Part shown: positions 9,733 to 18,881 of the stretch, one piece after another
How positions within the stretch are numbered: the stretch's first letter is position 1
Layout: every line of letters starts with the position of its first letter
The notes under the pieces: model-generated
Databases searched by the model: none
What the model was told of the DNA's origin: nothing
Seen by the model: the letters and a program-made list of their open reading frames with translations, nothing else
Assembly (NCBI RefSeq): GCF_927797785.1
Contig: NZ_CAKMLL010000032.1
Location: forward strand, 28,810 to 92,809
Length of the DNA stretch: 64,000 bases
Direction of reading: 5' to 3'
DNA from: Candidatus Nitrotoga sp. BS
GTDB taxonomy: Bacteria; Pseudomonadota; Gammaproteobacteria; Burkholderiales; Gallionellaceae
Position numbers and translations under genes: made by a program

Positions 9733-10824
9733 CTAACGCTCAGCACTCATAGCCAGAGCCCTTAAGCGGCTCTGTTCCAGTTGCGCAGCTTGCGGTTTAT
9801 CCAGCCAGCCGTGTAGATTATCCAGCACTAAATCCGTTAAGGCATGTATCCAGCCTGGCCGTTCATTGAGACAAGGAATGTAGTGATATTCGCCCCCGCC
9901 TGCATGCTTAAAATCTTCTTTACCCTCCATTGCAATCTCTTCCAGCGTTTCCAGGCAGTCTGCTACGAAGCCAGGACAGACCACGTCTACGCGTTTAGTT
10001 TTTTTCGTACCTAATTCTTTAAGAATGGTGGTGGTATAAGGTTGGATCCACTCAGCGCGGCCAAAGCGTGACTGGAAGCAAACAGCGTATTGCTCTGTCT
10101 TAAGTTGCAGTGCCTCAGCTATCAGACGTCCGCTCTTTAGGCATTCACAGTGATAAGGGTCACCTTTCTCCAGCGAGTAGCGCGGTAAACCGTGGAAGCT
10201 CATCACTAGCTTATCCGGCCGACCATGCAGCGTCCAATAATCGCGGATGTTTTGTGCAGTGGCTGCAATGTAACCCGTGTTGTCGTGAAAGTGCTTAATA
10301 GTGCGTAGCGCGGGCATGTTGCGTTGTTTGGTGAGTTCACTAAAAATGACATCCCATGCAGTGCCAGTTGCACTGGCGGCATATTGTGGATACATTGGAA
10401 CAATCAGGATGCGCTGACAGTTTTGCGCCTTGAGTTTGTTCAGTACACTGGGAATTGATGGGTTGCCATAGCGCATGGCGTAGTCCACAACCAGTGGCAT
10501 ATCTTGCATGCGTTCCCCTAGATAGTCTTTTAGCAGACTGGTCTGGCGTTCGGTATGCACTTTCAGAGGTGAGCCTTCCGGCATCCAAATGCTGGCATAT
10601 TTGGCGGCTGATTTCTTTGGTCTAGTGTTTAAGATAATGCCGTTCAGAATGAACCACCAGACAAGTTTTGGAATTTCCACCACACGCTGGTCGCTCAGGA
10701 ATTCACGCAGATAAGGTTTGACTGCTTGGGCGGTAGGAGCGTCCGGTGTGCCAAGATTAAGCAATAAAACAGCACATTTTTCAGGTATGCCGTGGGTGTA
10801 GGTGGGTTCAGCTAGGTAAGACAT
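9733..10824 (-). CDS. hemH: ferrochelatase
   Basis: Last enzyme of haem synthesis; it inserts Fe2+ into protoporphyrin IX. The 363-aa protein begins with the [13 protein letters not shown] motif, carries the catalytic histidine in [20 protein letters not shown] and the [15 protein letters not shown] segment, and ends with the [19 protein letters not shown] signature. It lies directly downstream of hrcA on the same strand (111 bp gap), an arrangement seen in other betaproteobacteria. Confidence 0.97.
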   Translation of the reverse strand: MSYLAEPTYTHGIPEKCAVLLLNLGTPDAPTAQAVKPYLREFLSDQRVVEIPKLVWWFILNGIILNTRPKKSAAKYASIWMPEGSPLKVHTERQTSLLKDYLGERMQDMPLVVDYAMRYGNPSIPSVLNKLKAQNCQRILIVPMYPQYAASATGTAWDVIFSELTKQRNMPALRTIKHFHDNTGYIAATAQNIRDYWTLHGRPDKLVMSFHGLPRYSLEKGDPYHCECLKSGRLIAEALQLKTEQYAVCFQSRFGRAEWIQPYTTTILKELGTKKTKRVDVVCPGFVADCLETLEEIAMEGKEDFKHAGGGEYHYIPCLNERPGWIHALTDLVLDNLHGWLDKPQAAQLEQSRLRALAMSAER

Positions 10825-10935
10825 AGAGTATTATCCAATAAATTTTCTACTGAGAACAAACTAAACAAAATACCGATTGAAAAATTTTGGACTGTTCTTC
10901 TCTGTGGTGCCTTTGATGTTGATATTTTGTTTTAG

Positions 10936-11964
10936 CTAATTTTGCGACAGCGCATTACTAAGTAGTTTAGATGTGATGTCCACAATCGGGACGACTTTTT
11001 CGTAATTCATGCGCTTGGGACCGACCACCGCCAGTGTGCCAATAATCTGACCGTCAGAAGTATAGGGCGCACTAACTACACTGCACTCGCCCAACCCGGG
11101 CAACCCGGATTCGTTGCCGACAAAAATATGCACGCCGGGTGCATGGCGGCTTACATCAAGTAACTGCAGTAGCTCCGTTTTCTGTTCGAACACGTTAAAC
11201 AGCCCGCGTAGCTGCTGCATGTTTGAAGAAAGATCGTTTATATATAGAAGATTGCGTTCACCGCTGATCACATAGTCTTCATTTTTTCGTGCAATTACCG
11301 CATCACCTGCTGCCATCGCCGCGCTCATTAACGATGTTAGGTCGTGCTGCAATTGATGTAACTCGGACTGCACGCGTTGGTGGATATCCTGAAGTGGGCA
11401 GTCAACATAGTGCTGACTTAAAAAATTACCGGCCTCAGTGAGCTGTGATTGCGTGTAATCCTTGTGCGTCAGCAATACACGGTTTTCCACCTCGCCATTA
11501 GGCATTACGATGATCAACAGAACTTTTTTCGTAGATAGGCGTAAAAATTCGACATGGCTTACTGTGATGGCGGCGCGCTTTGGCGTGGCGACCACACCGG
11601 CAAAATGGGTGAGCTCTGACAATAAATTGGATGCCTGCATCAGCAAGCGCGAAGGGTTGTCCGGTTGTAATTGGTGCTCGAGCTGTTGCACACGTGCGCT
11701 GTCCAGCGGTTGCACTACCATCAATGTGTCGATAAATAAACGATAACCTCGCGCTGTCGGTACGCGCCCAGCGGAAGTGTGCGGACTGCTCACTAGTCCC
11801 ATTTCTTCAAGGCTGGCCATTACATTACGAATAGTGGCTGAGCTGACTTCCAAGCCAGAAAACTCTAGCAACGCGCGTGAACCAACCGGCTGACCATTGT
11901 TAATATAGCGATCCACCAATGTCTTAAGCAAAACTTGTGCGCGATTGTTAAGAATTGTTGACAT
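10936..11964 (-). CDS. hrcA: heat-inducible transcription repressor HrcA
   Basis: DNA-binding repressor of class-I heat-shock genes; with GroEL's help it binds the CIRCE inverted repeat. The protein has an N-terminal winged helix (RAQVLLKTLVDRYINNGQPVGSRALLE, then SSATIRNVMASLEEMGLVSSPHTSAGRVPT), which is the most conserved HrcA signature, a GAF-like middle domain and the usual 342-aa length. No CIRCE repeat (TTAGCACTC-N9-GAGTGCTAA) was found upstream or elsewhere in the window, so its targets lie outside. Confidence 0.96.
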   Translation of the reverse strand: MSTILNNRAQVLLKTLVDRYINNGQPVGSRALLEFSGLEVSSATIRNVMASLEEMGLVSSPHTSAGRVPTARGYRLFIDTLMVVQPLDSARVQQLEHQLQPDNPSRLLMQASNLLSELTHFAGVVATPKRAAITVSHVEFLRLSTKKVLLIIVMPNGEVENRVLLTHKDYTQSQLTEAGNFLSQHYVDCPLQDIHQRVQSELHQLQHDLTSLMSAAMAAGDAVIARKNEDYVISGERNLLYINDLSSNMQQLRGLFNVFEQKTELLQLLDVSRHAPGVHIFVGNESGLPGLGECSVVSAPYTSDGQIIGTLAVVGPKRMNYEKVVPIVDITSKLLSNALSQN

Positions 11965-12377
11965 GTAGTCTGATTTAGAAGTAGAGACGCAGTTTGTTAA
12001 TAAGTGTTTGTTGTGTTTGTGGCTGATCGATAAGCGAGGCCAGTTAGAAAATAAGCAGTTTGCAATTTAATGAATTCGTCAAAAATTAGCTTCAGCTATG
12101 CTATGTCCAAGCATTACTATGACATACAGTAATAACATATTGGACCGACCTGTAGATTCACACTTCAACATTATATCCACTTGGTAGGCTGGAAGTTATT
12201 CTAATGTTGTTCTGCACTTGATATATCTTCAGTGCAGCTTATTTTTAGTGATAATCTTAGATAGACTGGATTTTAGTTGTCAAGTCCCAATGCTGTTCGG
12301 ATAGCGCGCTTGACGGAGTATTTGTATTGTTCAGAATGTTGATTATATTAGCCTATTTTTATTTGCCGAACGGTATT

Positions 12378-12492
12378 CGTGTCAAGTCCCACCTGTTTAT
12401 AAACGCATTTTACAAATAAATCTGGGTCTTTTTGTACTATTTTTATAATGACTGAATGGGCACCAGGTGGTTCGAAGCACGCTGCGGGATTA
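12378..12492 (+). repeat. dispersed imperfect repeat, copy A
   Basis: This segment matches, in inverted orientation, the segment 28666-28781 over roughly 115 bp with small indels. Shared blocks include GTGTCAAGTCCC, ACAAATAAATCTGG, AATGAC and CGCTGCGG. Read on the minus strand, both copies give a peptide close to PDLFVK.VYKQ.GLDT, which may reflect a decayed coding sequence or only the DNA identity. Identity of the element is unknown. Confidence 0.7.
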
Positions 12493-12528
12493 ACTAGCAT
12501 GAGGCCACGCTGGCCACCGGAAAGCCTG

Positions 12529-12555
12529 GTTGGGCTGAATGAAATGAAGCCCAAC
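12529..12555. repeat. hairpin repeat with conserved loop, copy 1
   Basis: Inverted repeat GTTGGGCT / AGCCCAAC with an 11-nt loop GAATGAAATGA. The same loop and nearly the same stem recur at 50629-50663, so this is a REP-like repeat rather than chance. There is no T-run, so a terminator role is not supported. Confidence 0.65.
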
Positions 12556-12895
12556 ATCTTACCGTTCACCATGCCCGTCTACTCCATTATCTATTTACCA
12601 CTTCAGTCCGATGCAACCTTTCTCCGTTCAATGTAATCATGCAATACAGAATTTTTGCAGGTTTAATTATCTACCCCTTTGGGCGAAGGCTGGTTAAAGT
12701 CAGCGAATTGTTAAGAGCGTAATTGACAACCCATTGCTTGCAGCAGGGTGCAGTATGGGTAAACATGGGTAATTCAAAGTTCCGATAACGGTTAGCCTGA
12801 AAACGGCGCATACCTTGAAGTGAAGCGCATCGGAAAGTCGTGCGTGGGAATTGAAGTCAGTATGATTATCGCCAAAAACAATAATCCGCAAAATC

Positions 12896-12953
12896 GAACG
12901 TACGGTTTGATGAGAAAGGGCAGGCGAGAGCTGGTTCTCTACCCTGTATTTTT
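12896..12953 (+). other. possible group II intron 3'-end remnant (domain V/VI-like)
   Basis: The stretch CGTACGGTTTGATGAG followed by a GAGAA...TTCTC hairpin and CTACCCTGTATTTTT resembles the 3' ends of bacterial group II introns, where the second strand of domain V reads CGTACGGTT. The matching first strand of domain V and any reverse transcriptase are not visible, so at most this is a decayed end. Tentative. Confidence 0.28.
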
Positions 12954-13074
12954 ATTATCTCTTGGAAGATGAAAGCAAAGGAAAACTCGATTTGAAATTC
13001 GCGAGCAATTTTTATTCGAACATGCACCCAAAAAATACCTACCGATCTGGTTGATTTCTGATAGCTTTCAATAA

Positions 13075-14364
13075 ATGACTACAAAAATATTAATCTGGAT
13101 GTTGGCTGGGCTGGTGTTGGGTGGCGTGATTAATGCCTATGCCAGTGATGTAGCGTTTATTCAAAGTTATGTTGTCCATGGTTTGTTTCATGTGTTGGGC
13201 GCGACATTTATTAATTTATTGAAAATGCTAGTAGTACCGCTGGTTACTTTCTCGCTGATTTGTGGGGTATGTGGCATTGGTGATATTAAAAAACTGGGGC
13301 GGGTTGGTTTAAAGTCATTTTTATTGTTTTTGTTGACTACGGCTTCAGCCGTTACCTTGGCTGTTTTTGTGGCAACGATTGTTGCGCCAGGGAAAGGTTT
13401 TGATCTGACAAAAGCCGCACAAACGACATTTGAAGCACCCACAGCACCACCGTTAACGCAAGTTTTTATTGATCTGGTGCCGAGTAATCCAGTGGCTGCT
13501 TATGCAGAAGGCAATATGTTGCAAATCATCTTCTTTACAATCTTATTCGCAATTTGCGTTGTGATGATAGGAGATAGGGGGCGACCTATTGCGGATGGTG
13601 CAGAGAGATTAAATGAAGTGATGATGGAGGTTGTCTCGGTTGTGATGTCAATTGCGCCTTATGGGGTGTTTGCGCTGATGGCGAAGACTTTTTCGGTACA
13701 GGGGCTTGGGTTAATTGTACCGATGCTAAGCTATTTCGGCGTGGTAATGTTGGTGTTGCTGCTGCATGTGACGGGCACACTGATGTTGTTGTTAAAGTTT
13801 GCGGGTCGTGTCAGTCCATTAGTGTTTCTGAAGAAAATGCGTGCGGTGCAAATATTCGCATTCAGTACCTCCAGTTCAAATGCAACCATTCCTGTCACAC
13901 TAAGAGCGGTAGAAAAGCGATTGGGTGTTGATAATTCTACAGCGTCCTTTGTGGTGCCTTTTGGTGCCACCATCAATATGGATGGTACCGCTATCATGCA
14001 AGGCGTTGCCACGGTGTTTGTCGCCAATGTTTATGGCATAGAGCTTGGTCTGGCGGGTTTTATGACGGTGATCGGCATGGCCGTCTTGGCCTCGGTAGGA
14101 ACAGCAGGTGTGCCAGGCGTTGGGTTGATTATGCTAGCCATGGTATTTAATCAAGTGGGTTTGCCCGTCGAAGGCATTGCCTTAATTATGGGGGTTGACC
14201 GCCTGTTGGATATGATGCGCACGGTCGTGAATGTCACGGGCGATGCAACGGTAACAACAATTGTTGCTCGAGGTGAAGATAGTATTTCAATGGCTATCTT
14301 TAATGACCCTGATGCCGGCGTAATAGAAGACGTGCATCTACCACTTAAGAAACCGTTGACTTGA
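13075..14364 (+). CDS. dicarboxylate/amino acid:cation symporter (DAACS family)
   Basis: A 429-aa secondary transporter of the GltP/DctA family, importing C4-dicarboxylates or glutamate/aspartate with Na+ or H+. Family signatures are clear: the serine-rich re-entrant loop FSTSSSNATIPVTLR near residue 262, the NMDGT motif at about residues 301-305, and the C-terminal RLLDMMRTVVNVTGDA helix containing the substrate-binding Arg/Asp/Asn region. Hydrophobic spans cover most of the length. It stands alone in a gene-poor area. The exact substrate and the coupling ion cannot be read from sequence. Confidence 0.92.
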   Translation: MTTKILIWMLAGLVLGGVINAYASDVAFIQSYVVHGLFHVLGATFINLLKMLVVPLVTFSLICGVCGIGDIKKLGRVGLKSFLLFLLTTASAVTLAVFVATIVAPGKGFDLTKAAQTTFEAPTAPPLTQVFIDLVPSNPVAAYAEGNMLQIIFFTILFAICVVMIGDRGRPIADGAERLNEVMMEVVSVVMSIAPYGVFALMAKTFSVQGLGLIVPMLSYFGVVMLVLLLHVTGTLMLLLKFAGRVSPLVFLKKMRAVQIFAFSTSSSNATIPVTLRAVEKRLGVDNSTASFVVPFGATINMDGTAIMQGVATVFVANVYGIELGLAGFMTVIGMAVLASVGTAGVPGVGLIMLAMVFNQVGLPVEGIALIMGVDRLLDMMRTVVNVTGDATVTTIVARGEDSISMAIFNDPDAGVIEDVHLPLKKPLT

Positions 14365-14735
14365 TCTTAAGATGTGCTGAACGATGCGCATTTAGCTTGA
14401 CGCACACTTAGGGCATACTGAAAACAGTTTAGAGTTACAATATGCTCTCAAGATGTAATATGAGAAGTCGCGACTTTGATCTAGCAATTACTGATTTTTT
14501 AGTTTGGCATTTTGACATATCGTATTCATCGAGAGGTTTTACAGTCGGCGTCAATGAGGGTGCTCGTCTAATTTCTTATCCATGATGCACAGTATTGTGC
14601 AGGCCATGTAGAGGATGTCTCATAAAATAAAAGCGCTGCCTTGCCCAATAATTAGGAGCACAGAAAATTCATTAAGTGCATAATAATATTGTGTATGTTG
14701 AATAATTTCCCGTAAATTTATAAATGGAGTTAGAC
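14365..14735. other. intergenic region without recognised gene
   Basis: About 370 bp between the symporter and the EF-hand gene. It is AT-rich toward its end and should include the EF-hand gene promoter. No terminator, repeat or coding frame could be supported. Confidence 0.5.
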
Positions 14736-15098
14736 ATGAAGAAAACTGTTGGTTACCTTATGATTGTGTCCTGTTTTGCATTAGGCTCTACGTTAGCTCA
14801 CGCGGATACCGATGCACACCATGGGAAAATGCATGGGAAAGCGCATGGACATGGGAAAATGCATGGACATGGGAAAATGCATGGACATGGGAAAATGCAT
14901 GGACAAATGTTTAACTCTATGGATGCTAACGCCGATGGTGCAATCACCAAAGAAGAGTTTGATGTTTACCATGCTAAGAAATTTAAGGAAATGGATGTTA
15001 ACGGTGATGGCCAAATCACTTTCGGTGATATGAAATCCAAGTCCGAGAAGGCGGAAGTTAATCGCGATAACTATTATAACGTTGGCCCATTACGCTAG
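14736..15098 (+). CDS. exported EF-hand protein with HGKMHG repeats
   Basis: A 120-aa protein starting at ATG 14736 behind a GGAG ribosome site. It has a signal peptide (MKKTVGYLMIVSCFALGS, then TLAHA), a His/Met/Lys/Gly-rich segment made of repeated GHGKMH units (about residues 28-58), and two EF-hand-like calcium loops, DANADGAITKEEF and DVNGDGQITFGDM. It should be periplasmic or secreted, binding Ca2+ through the loops and possibly Cu, Ni or Zn through the His/Met repeats (inference). The repeat is an 18-bp tandem array at DNA level. The signal peptide closely resembles that of the exported protein at 17526. Confidence 0.85.
   Translation: MKKTVGYLMIVSCFALGSTLAHADTDAHHGKMHGKAHGHGKMHGHGKMHGHGKMHGQMFNSMDANADGAITKEEFDVYHAKKFKEMDVNGDGQITFGDMKSKSEKAEVNRDNYYNVGPLR
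14850..14903 (+). repeat. 18-bp tandem repeat inside the EF-hand gene
   Basis: Three perfect head-to-tail copies of CATGGGAAAATGCATGGA, preceded by diverged copies from about 14819. The unit is a whole number of codons and encodes HGKMHG, so unit number can change by slippage without breaking the frame. Confidence 0.95.
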
Positions 15099-17525
15099 AT
15101 TGATTTGAGTATCTGGTCAGATTGATGGCTATATCATTGATTACGTTGGTCAGCTCTTGGTAAGTGTTGTTGATATTAGGATCGCTTACTTGCCGAGCGG
15201 GCCGACGGTGTCTTCGATATTGTCGCTGGATTTAAGATATTGGAGTTACGCAACTAATATTAGAGGTGCCATTAACTCATTTAATGGAAAAAATGAATTA
15301 GTGTGGCAATTAATCAGTGTTCAGATTGTATAGTGTGATACGGTAAAGCCTAAATATTAAGGCTAGCATATGCCTGTCTTGTTATTTGTGCCTGCCAGAA
15401 TCTCCTCTATTTAAAAAACCTCCTTTCTGAACTTTCAGTATGTGCTCCACAAATGTTGATTTTTGTTGCGGGAAGGAAAAGTTTTGCATTTTCCCGATGC
15501 AGAAGTATTAATTTTCATGATGTTGGGCGATCACAATTCCTCGATTATTAAAGTCCGGCCTAAAGAAATTTAGTGTTGTTTAAGCCACTAGTTTGCATGG
15601 TGAGACTCGACCATTGCTTTTATCACCGTCCACACAACTACTCTCGTTTCCACAGGACGTTGCCTATGCGGTGAGATTCCTTGCCATCATGGCCATGCAA
15701 CATGGTGCTTGAACCCGTTGATGGATGATTCGATCTCATTGAGACGACCATTTGATCATCCGTTATCTTTTCCGTCACTTGGTGATGCAAAATGAATTGG
15801 TGCTGGACCTTCAAAATGCGTACCTTGAAACCCAGTTCAAAGGGGACGCCCGCTTTGCCTTTGCTGCCCCATTCGGTGTGCGGCTCAAAGATTGAAAAAA
15901 TTTTCCCGACCTGCGGGATAATTCCACCATGGATGATACTAAGTCCAGTTTAGTCTATCTGTCGCATCGCGTGTTCAATGAAGTTTCCACTTTCCAGTTT
16001 CTTCAGACCATCAAATTCACCCGTGAAGCCCATGCTGTTGAAGCATGGCAATCGTATCGCATGCTTGGAACAGTTGAAAACTTTTCGTTCCTCCCTTGGA
16101 ATTACCCTCTGAATTCGCACTTTGGTAGCTCGCTTACAACCATATACCAACTGATGTTGATGCGCACACGGTACTGCTACATTCGTTGATAAAGTCACAA
16201 TTCGATGTAAAACTTGTGGCGCAAGACACCTCGTTCGCGCAGAAATAGCATACAAAATTCGCCTGCGGGAACGATACGAATAAATCATCCTGATGTTCCG
16301 CTGTATGTTCGGGGCAAGCTCCGAGACCGTGAGCCAGCCGCATCTGTAAGACGAAGGAAGCGCTAGCCGCTGCTGGTAAATTGAATAGCTAGAGATATAT
16401 TCACGACGTGCCGAATCCGAACGCAATCATCTATTCGCTTGTTGAAACACCAAGGCAAGCGGCGTGGATAAAAGTGGTTGCCGTAGAATTTCATGCGGCA
16501 ACTTTATCAAACATCACTCCATGCTGATTAGCCTGTTGTTACTGAAGCACTTGTTGGCAATGAGCACTCCTACTGCACAGCAGGCGATTCTATATTCCAG
16601 TTTGTGTTGATATTCTTGAAAAATGGTTTTTAGTAGTTCTTTACTGCCCAGGCACCCACGTACTCTTCGGTCTATCGAATATGAATTTGCTCATTTATTC
16701 TCATGTGCTAGCAGCCTGTCGGACTTAAAGGAAATCGGCTGCAAATTAAGCGGAGCGGTGTATATTTCGCCGCTTTTTTGGGCAATAGAACAACTATTAC
16801 CCTGCAAAATCATCAAGTGGGGTAAGCAGGCATTTCGCCGTAAGGCGAAAGCTCGCAAAATCTACCCTCGCTCAGCTCAATTTTCGCTACGATTCTTTAA
16901 GTCCGACAGACTGCTAGTGGTATTTGTGGGGCTAAAATGAATTGCGTATTTACTTTTTATAGTAGTCGTCCTATTATGTGGCTCTCATCGATATATATAA
17001 AGGTGAGATGCGAAAAACTGACAGGACAAAAAAGTTGACGATTGGTTGTCTATTTAGGATTAAAGACACTTGCCGGAGGCTCCATGATGTTAATCGTATG
17101 CAGTGTGGGAAGTTGTATGCAGTAGTTGTTGAAGACGGAAGATTGTAAAATACCGTCCATGTTGCTAAATGTACTTAATATCCATACGGTCAATGTAATT
17201 CGATCAAATGGGTATGGTGTTGCAAGTATAACAACATGTTATGCATTTGATTTGAAATGGGATTAAGAATTTATCAGGAGAATACTTTATACGTATGTTT
17301 TTTTCTGTTACCGGTGAATCTTAAATTTTAGTATCAATGAATTATGTGGATATTGAAATAAACTTCGATAAATACTGTTTGGTACTAGGATGCACTTGTA
17401 TATTGATTTACTTCCATGATAATTATTTGCACACTTAACGCAGTCGCAATAAAAGCTTGTAGGAGTGAGGCACATTTCACCCCCACTCAACTATCCTCGT
17501 AAGATTTGATATTAAGGAGCTTGTA
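15099..17525. other. 2.4-kb gene-poor, decayed interval
   Basis: No intact gene could be supported. Stretches at about 15740-15900 and 15929-16090 (+) read as protein-like sequence (for example LVLDLQNAYLETQFKGDARF) interrupted by stops, suggesting a decayed gene of unknown identity. A MITE-like element occupies 16712-16913. The last part (17000-17525) is AT-rich and should contain the promoter for the exported protein gene at 17526. Confidence 0.5.
16712..16913. mobile_element. MITE-like element, 202 bp, 19-bp terminal inverted repeats
   Basis: Left end CAGCCTGTCGGACTTAAAG (16712-16730) and right end, read inward, CAGTCTGTCGGACTTAAAG (16895-16913) match at 18 of 19 positions. Both are flanked by CTAG (16708-16711 and 16914-16917), which is either a 4-bp target duplication or part of the repeat. 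The interior has no transposase, only a small hairpin TTCGCCGTAAGGCGAA, so it is a non-autonomous element. The parent IS family is not identified with certainty. A 105-codon frame over this region is judged spurious. Confidence 0.75.
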
Positions 17526-17975
17526 ATGAAAAAAACTGTTATGAATCTAGCTATCGTTTCCTGTTTTGCATTGGGTGCTTCAGCAGCTCAAGCTTATAAC
17601 CCAAATGCTTTTGGTGACCCAGCAGCGTCGGCAGCATATACAAAGAATGCAACGGTAGAAGGTCAGACACAAAATATCAAAGTTGGTCCTGATGGTGTTC
17701 GTCTTCCTTATAATATGGCTGAAGATCGTCATAGTCACAAAGTAGCTAATACCCCTAATGGTGTTAGTGTTCAATGCATGAACTGCGGCACCAGCTTGTC
17801 CTTGGCGGATGGCGCAAGGCAAACATATGGTGGTATTAGCCCTTACTTTCCGAAACCTAATGTCAAAAATCCACCAGTTGAAGCTCCTGAATATTGGAAC
17901 ATGACAGGAAAATCGGAAACAGGGGAAGAAAACAAAAACCAAAGTGCTTATAGCAGGGGTTATTTTGCCAGGTAA
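17526..17975 (+). CDS. exported protein of unknown function with a CxxC motif
   Basis: A 149-aa protein with a strong AAGGAG ribosome site. Its signal peptide (MKKTVMNLAIVSCFALGA, then SAAQA) is closely similar to that of the EF-hand protein at 14736. The mature part is Asn/Pro/Gly-rich and hydrophilic and contains one CMNCG motif about residue 85. There is no haem motif (no His after CxxC) and no domain I recognise. The CxxC could bind a metal or form a disulfide. The gene ends just before a perfect palindromic terminator-like hairpin. Function unknown. Confidence 0.75.
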   Translation: MKKTVMNLAIVSCFALGASAAQAYNPNAFGDPAASAAYTKNATVEGQTQNIKVGPDGVRLPYNMAEDRHSHKVANTPNGVSVQCMNCGTSLSLADGARQTYGGISPYFPKPNVKNPPVEAPEYWNMTGKSETGEENKNQSAYSRGYFAR

Positions 17976-18010
17976 TTTTTGGTAACAGGCATCAGATGTT
18001 TAAGTAAAAT

Positions 18011-18050
18011 TAAAGCACAAGGCCAGCATTAATGCTGGCCTTGTGCTTTA
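18011..18050. terminator. perfect 40-bp palindrome, probable terminator
   Basis: TAAAGCACAAGGCCAGCATT followed directly by its exact reverse complement. It begins 36 bp after the exported-protein stop. The arm is GC-rich at its centre with A/T-rich flanks, so it would fold as a long hairpin and act as a transcription terminator in either direction. No gene converges from the other side, except the decayed transposase. Confidence 0.75.
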
Positions 18051-18881
18051 TGCGTAAATATATTGCTTGCTTGAGCAGCAAGAACCATTACACATGATAA
18101 TGTTTTTGAGTTTTTCGGCGCTAACGGTTTTCCTGTGGGCTACATTGGCATTTTTTTCATACTTCCCACCGCCACCGCTCACTTTCACTTCCCGCTTGAT
18201 TTGCGAGTTTTAGTCTTTTTTGTAGGTTGCGACAATTAATTTGAATGCCGATTAAAAAGTAATTTTTGAAGAGAGTGACAACGGGTGAGATTTTTTAGCT
18301 GGCAGACTACCGAATTATAGTGTTGTAGTAATTTAACATATTGATTATTTTTATAGAATATAACAGACAATAAGTATATCAATGTAATAATTGGTTATGA
18401 AAAAGCCAGATTGAATGTTCTTAGAGCAACACTGTTATTGGCCAGTTCAAACCTGCCAGAAGCAGCTTGATGTAATTGCCGCACACACCCTGCTGTAGGT
18501 AAGCATAATGCACAGCAATCTAATCTCTTTCGCCACCCCCTGCGGGGGTTCTTACAGTGAAGAACATCCGTTGGCATAACAGCCTTGATAGAGCGATCTG
18601 CCAATAGGTGTGGTGCTGGTCAAAAAGGTTACACTTGCTTGCCTCTTTTACATCAACTAGTGTCGTAATCAGTGTCCATCGGTCAACACGGACTTCCCTC
18701 ACCTTAAGAGTCTTCCTTGGTCGCGTAAGTGTTCGCATCCTTCCAGACTGGGCGCAGAGGGCAATCCACGATTGTGCTAATAATAATAGGATATATTGAC
18801 GAACTCTATGGATGCTCCAACTATTAATGCTCCAATGGAATAACCCTTCTATAGCAAATTTATTTTCAATAAGGAGATTGA
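18051..18881. other. gene-poor interval with a decayed transposase
   Basis: Apart from the IS4-like remnant at about 18395-18770 nothing could be supported. The last 100 bp should contain the promoter of the ABC exporter operon starting at 18882. Confidence 0.5.
18395..18770 (-). pseudogene. IS4-family-like transposase fragment, frameshifted
   Basis: Read on the minus strand, two overlapping frames join into a familiar order. The first has LKVREVRVDRWTLITTLVD; after a shift the second has DRSIKAVMPTDVLHCK. These resemble the C-terminal region of IS4-type DDE transposases (VREIRV..TL.TTLlD, then lDLRSIK..m.MDvLrCKtP). Start, catalytic N-terminal half and IS ends are missing and there is at least one frameshift, so it is dead. 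Identification is by eye from motif order. Confidence 0.65.

Larger units (their letters stand above)
11965..13074. other. gene-poor interval with repeat remnants
   Basis: About 1.1 kb with no convincing gene. It holds one copy of a dispersed repeat (12378-12492), a hairpin shared with another locus (12529-12555) and a short stretch resembling a group II intron 3' end (about 12896-12953). Short open frames at 12348-12572 (-) and 12448-12636 (+) overlap the repeat and look non-coding. Confidence 0.6.

Noticed and set aside
11965..12100. Search for a CIRCE element upstream of hrcA
   Set aside because: The TTAGCACTC/GAGTGCTAA repeat was not found here or elsewhere in the window.
12348..12636. 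Short open frames on both strands
   Set aside because: They coincide with the dispersed repeat and the REP-like hairpin; codon pattern looks non-coding and the second copy of the repeat is not open.
15950..16426. 158-codon minus-strand frame
   Set aside because: Arg/Cys/Ser-rich low-quality composition, no start signal and no family resemblance; more likely an accident in a decayed region.
16623..16940. 105-codon open frame
   Set aside because: It lies across the MITE-like element, including both inverted ends, and has no ribosome site or recognisable domain.
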